Shown piece by piece: positions 63,872 through 64,000 of a stretch of 64,000 nucleotides of DNA. The notes under the pieces were generated by a model, which was not told the DNA's origin, did not search any database, and saw only the letters and a list, made by a program, of their open reading frames with translations. The stretch's first letter is position 1. Each line of letters starts with the position of its first letter. The stretch comes from Kiloniella sp. EL199. GTDB taxonomy: Bacteria > Pseudomonadota > Alphaproteobacteria > Kiloniellales > Kiloniellaceae. The stretch covers positions 927,219 to 991,218 of the forward strand of contig NZ_OMPU01000010.1 of NCBI RefSeq assembly GCF_900313065.1, in the 5' to 3' direction. The position numbers and the translations under genes were made by a program.

Positions 63872-64000
63872 ATGGATTTTAATGACGACCATTTTAATGG
63901 GGAACAGGATATTTTGAAAAATTCCAACTGGTTAAATAGGTATCAAATTACCAGTGCGATGCCTCATTTGGAATTCCCAAAACTTGGTACACCCACGAAT
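63872..64000 (+). CDS. Partial gene, N-terminus only
   Basis: An ATG at 63872 opens a frame of 43 codons to the edge (MDFNDDHFNGEQDIL...). There is no family resemblance in this fragment and no strong ribosome site. Genes placed directly after RTX proteins often encode type I secretion components, but this cannot be shown from 43 residues. Confidence 0.35.
   Translation, partial: MDFNDDHFNGEQDILKNSNWLNRYQITSAMPHLEFPKLGTPTN

Overview
The window reads as chromosome of a Gram-negative, probably marine alphaproteobacterium (inference from protein character, the membrane-bound urate oxidase, the Tat/Sec ABC binding proteins and moderate GC; the genus cannot be fixed from sequence alone). It is mostly a catabolic region for nitrogen-rich compounds: purines, D-amino acids and pyrimidines. 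I see no rRNA, tRNA, insertion sequence, integrase or CRISPR array.

Layout. 1-2.9 kb: a membrane acyltransferase-like gene cut by the left edge, threonine dehydratase, a DUF1993 protein. 3.0-9.2 kb (minus): cytosine deaminase with a four-gene BMP-type nucleoside/nucleobase ABC transporter. 9.7-15.8 kb: a YgiQ-type radical SAM protein, a methyltransferase, a VWA protein, a DUF3010 protein and two overlapping unknown genes. 15.9-27.8 kb (minus): guanine deaminase, a second BMP-type transporter, xdhC, xdhB, xdhA and a hydroxyisourate hydrolase. 28-30 kb: two divergent paralogous LysR regulators. 30.1-39.9 kb (plus): second hydroxyisourate hydrolase, NCS2 permease, 8-oxoguanine deaminase-like enzyme, PuuD, OHCU decarboxylase, PuuE, allantoicase, ureidoglycolate lyase and malate synthase G. 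Together these predict guanine/xanthine -> urate -> allantoin -> allantoate -> glyoxylate -> malate.

40.0-41.2 kb holds an AT-rich solitary gene with a HEPN-like R-x4-H motif. 41.3-46.4 kb is a D-amino-acid locus: alanine racemase, D-amino-acid aminotransferase, DgcA, DgcN and a divergent Lrp/AsnC regulator, with a 4-copy 13-bp-period repeat between dgcN and the regulator. 46.7-60.9 kb is reductive pyrimidine catabolism: PreT/PreA, an EamA transporter, two paralogous RutR-like TetR regulators with two near-perfect RutR operators upstream, a (methyl)malonate-semialdehyde dehydrogenase, beta-ureidopropionase-type hydrolase, dihydropyrimidinase and an NMT1/TauABC-type ABC importer. No beta-alanine aminotransferase is present in the window.

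61.3-63.9 kb encodes a secreted RTX/cadherin-repeat protein with five nearly identical 288-bp repeats and an apparent one-base frameshift just before its C-terminal secretion region.

A recurring theme is paired paralogs: two BMP transporters, two hydroxyisourate hydrolases, two LysR and two TetR regulators, which points to local duplication or stacking of related modules.
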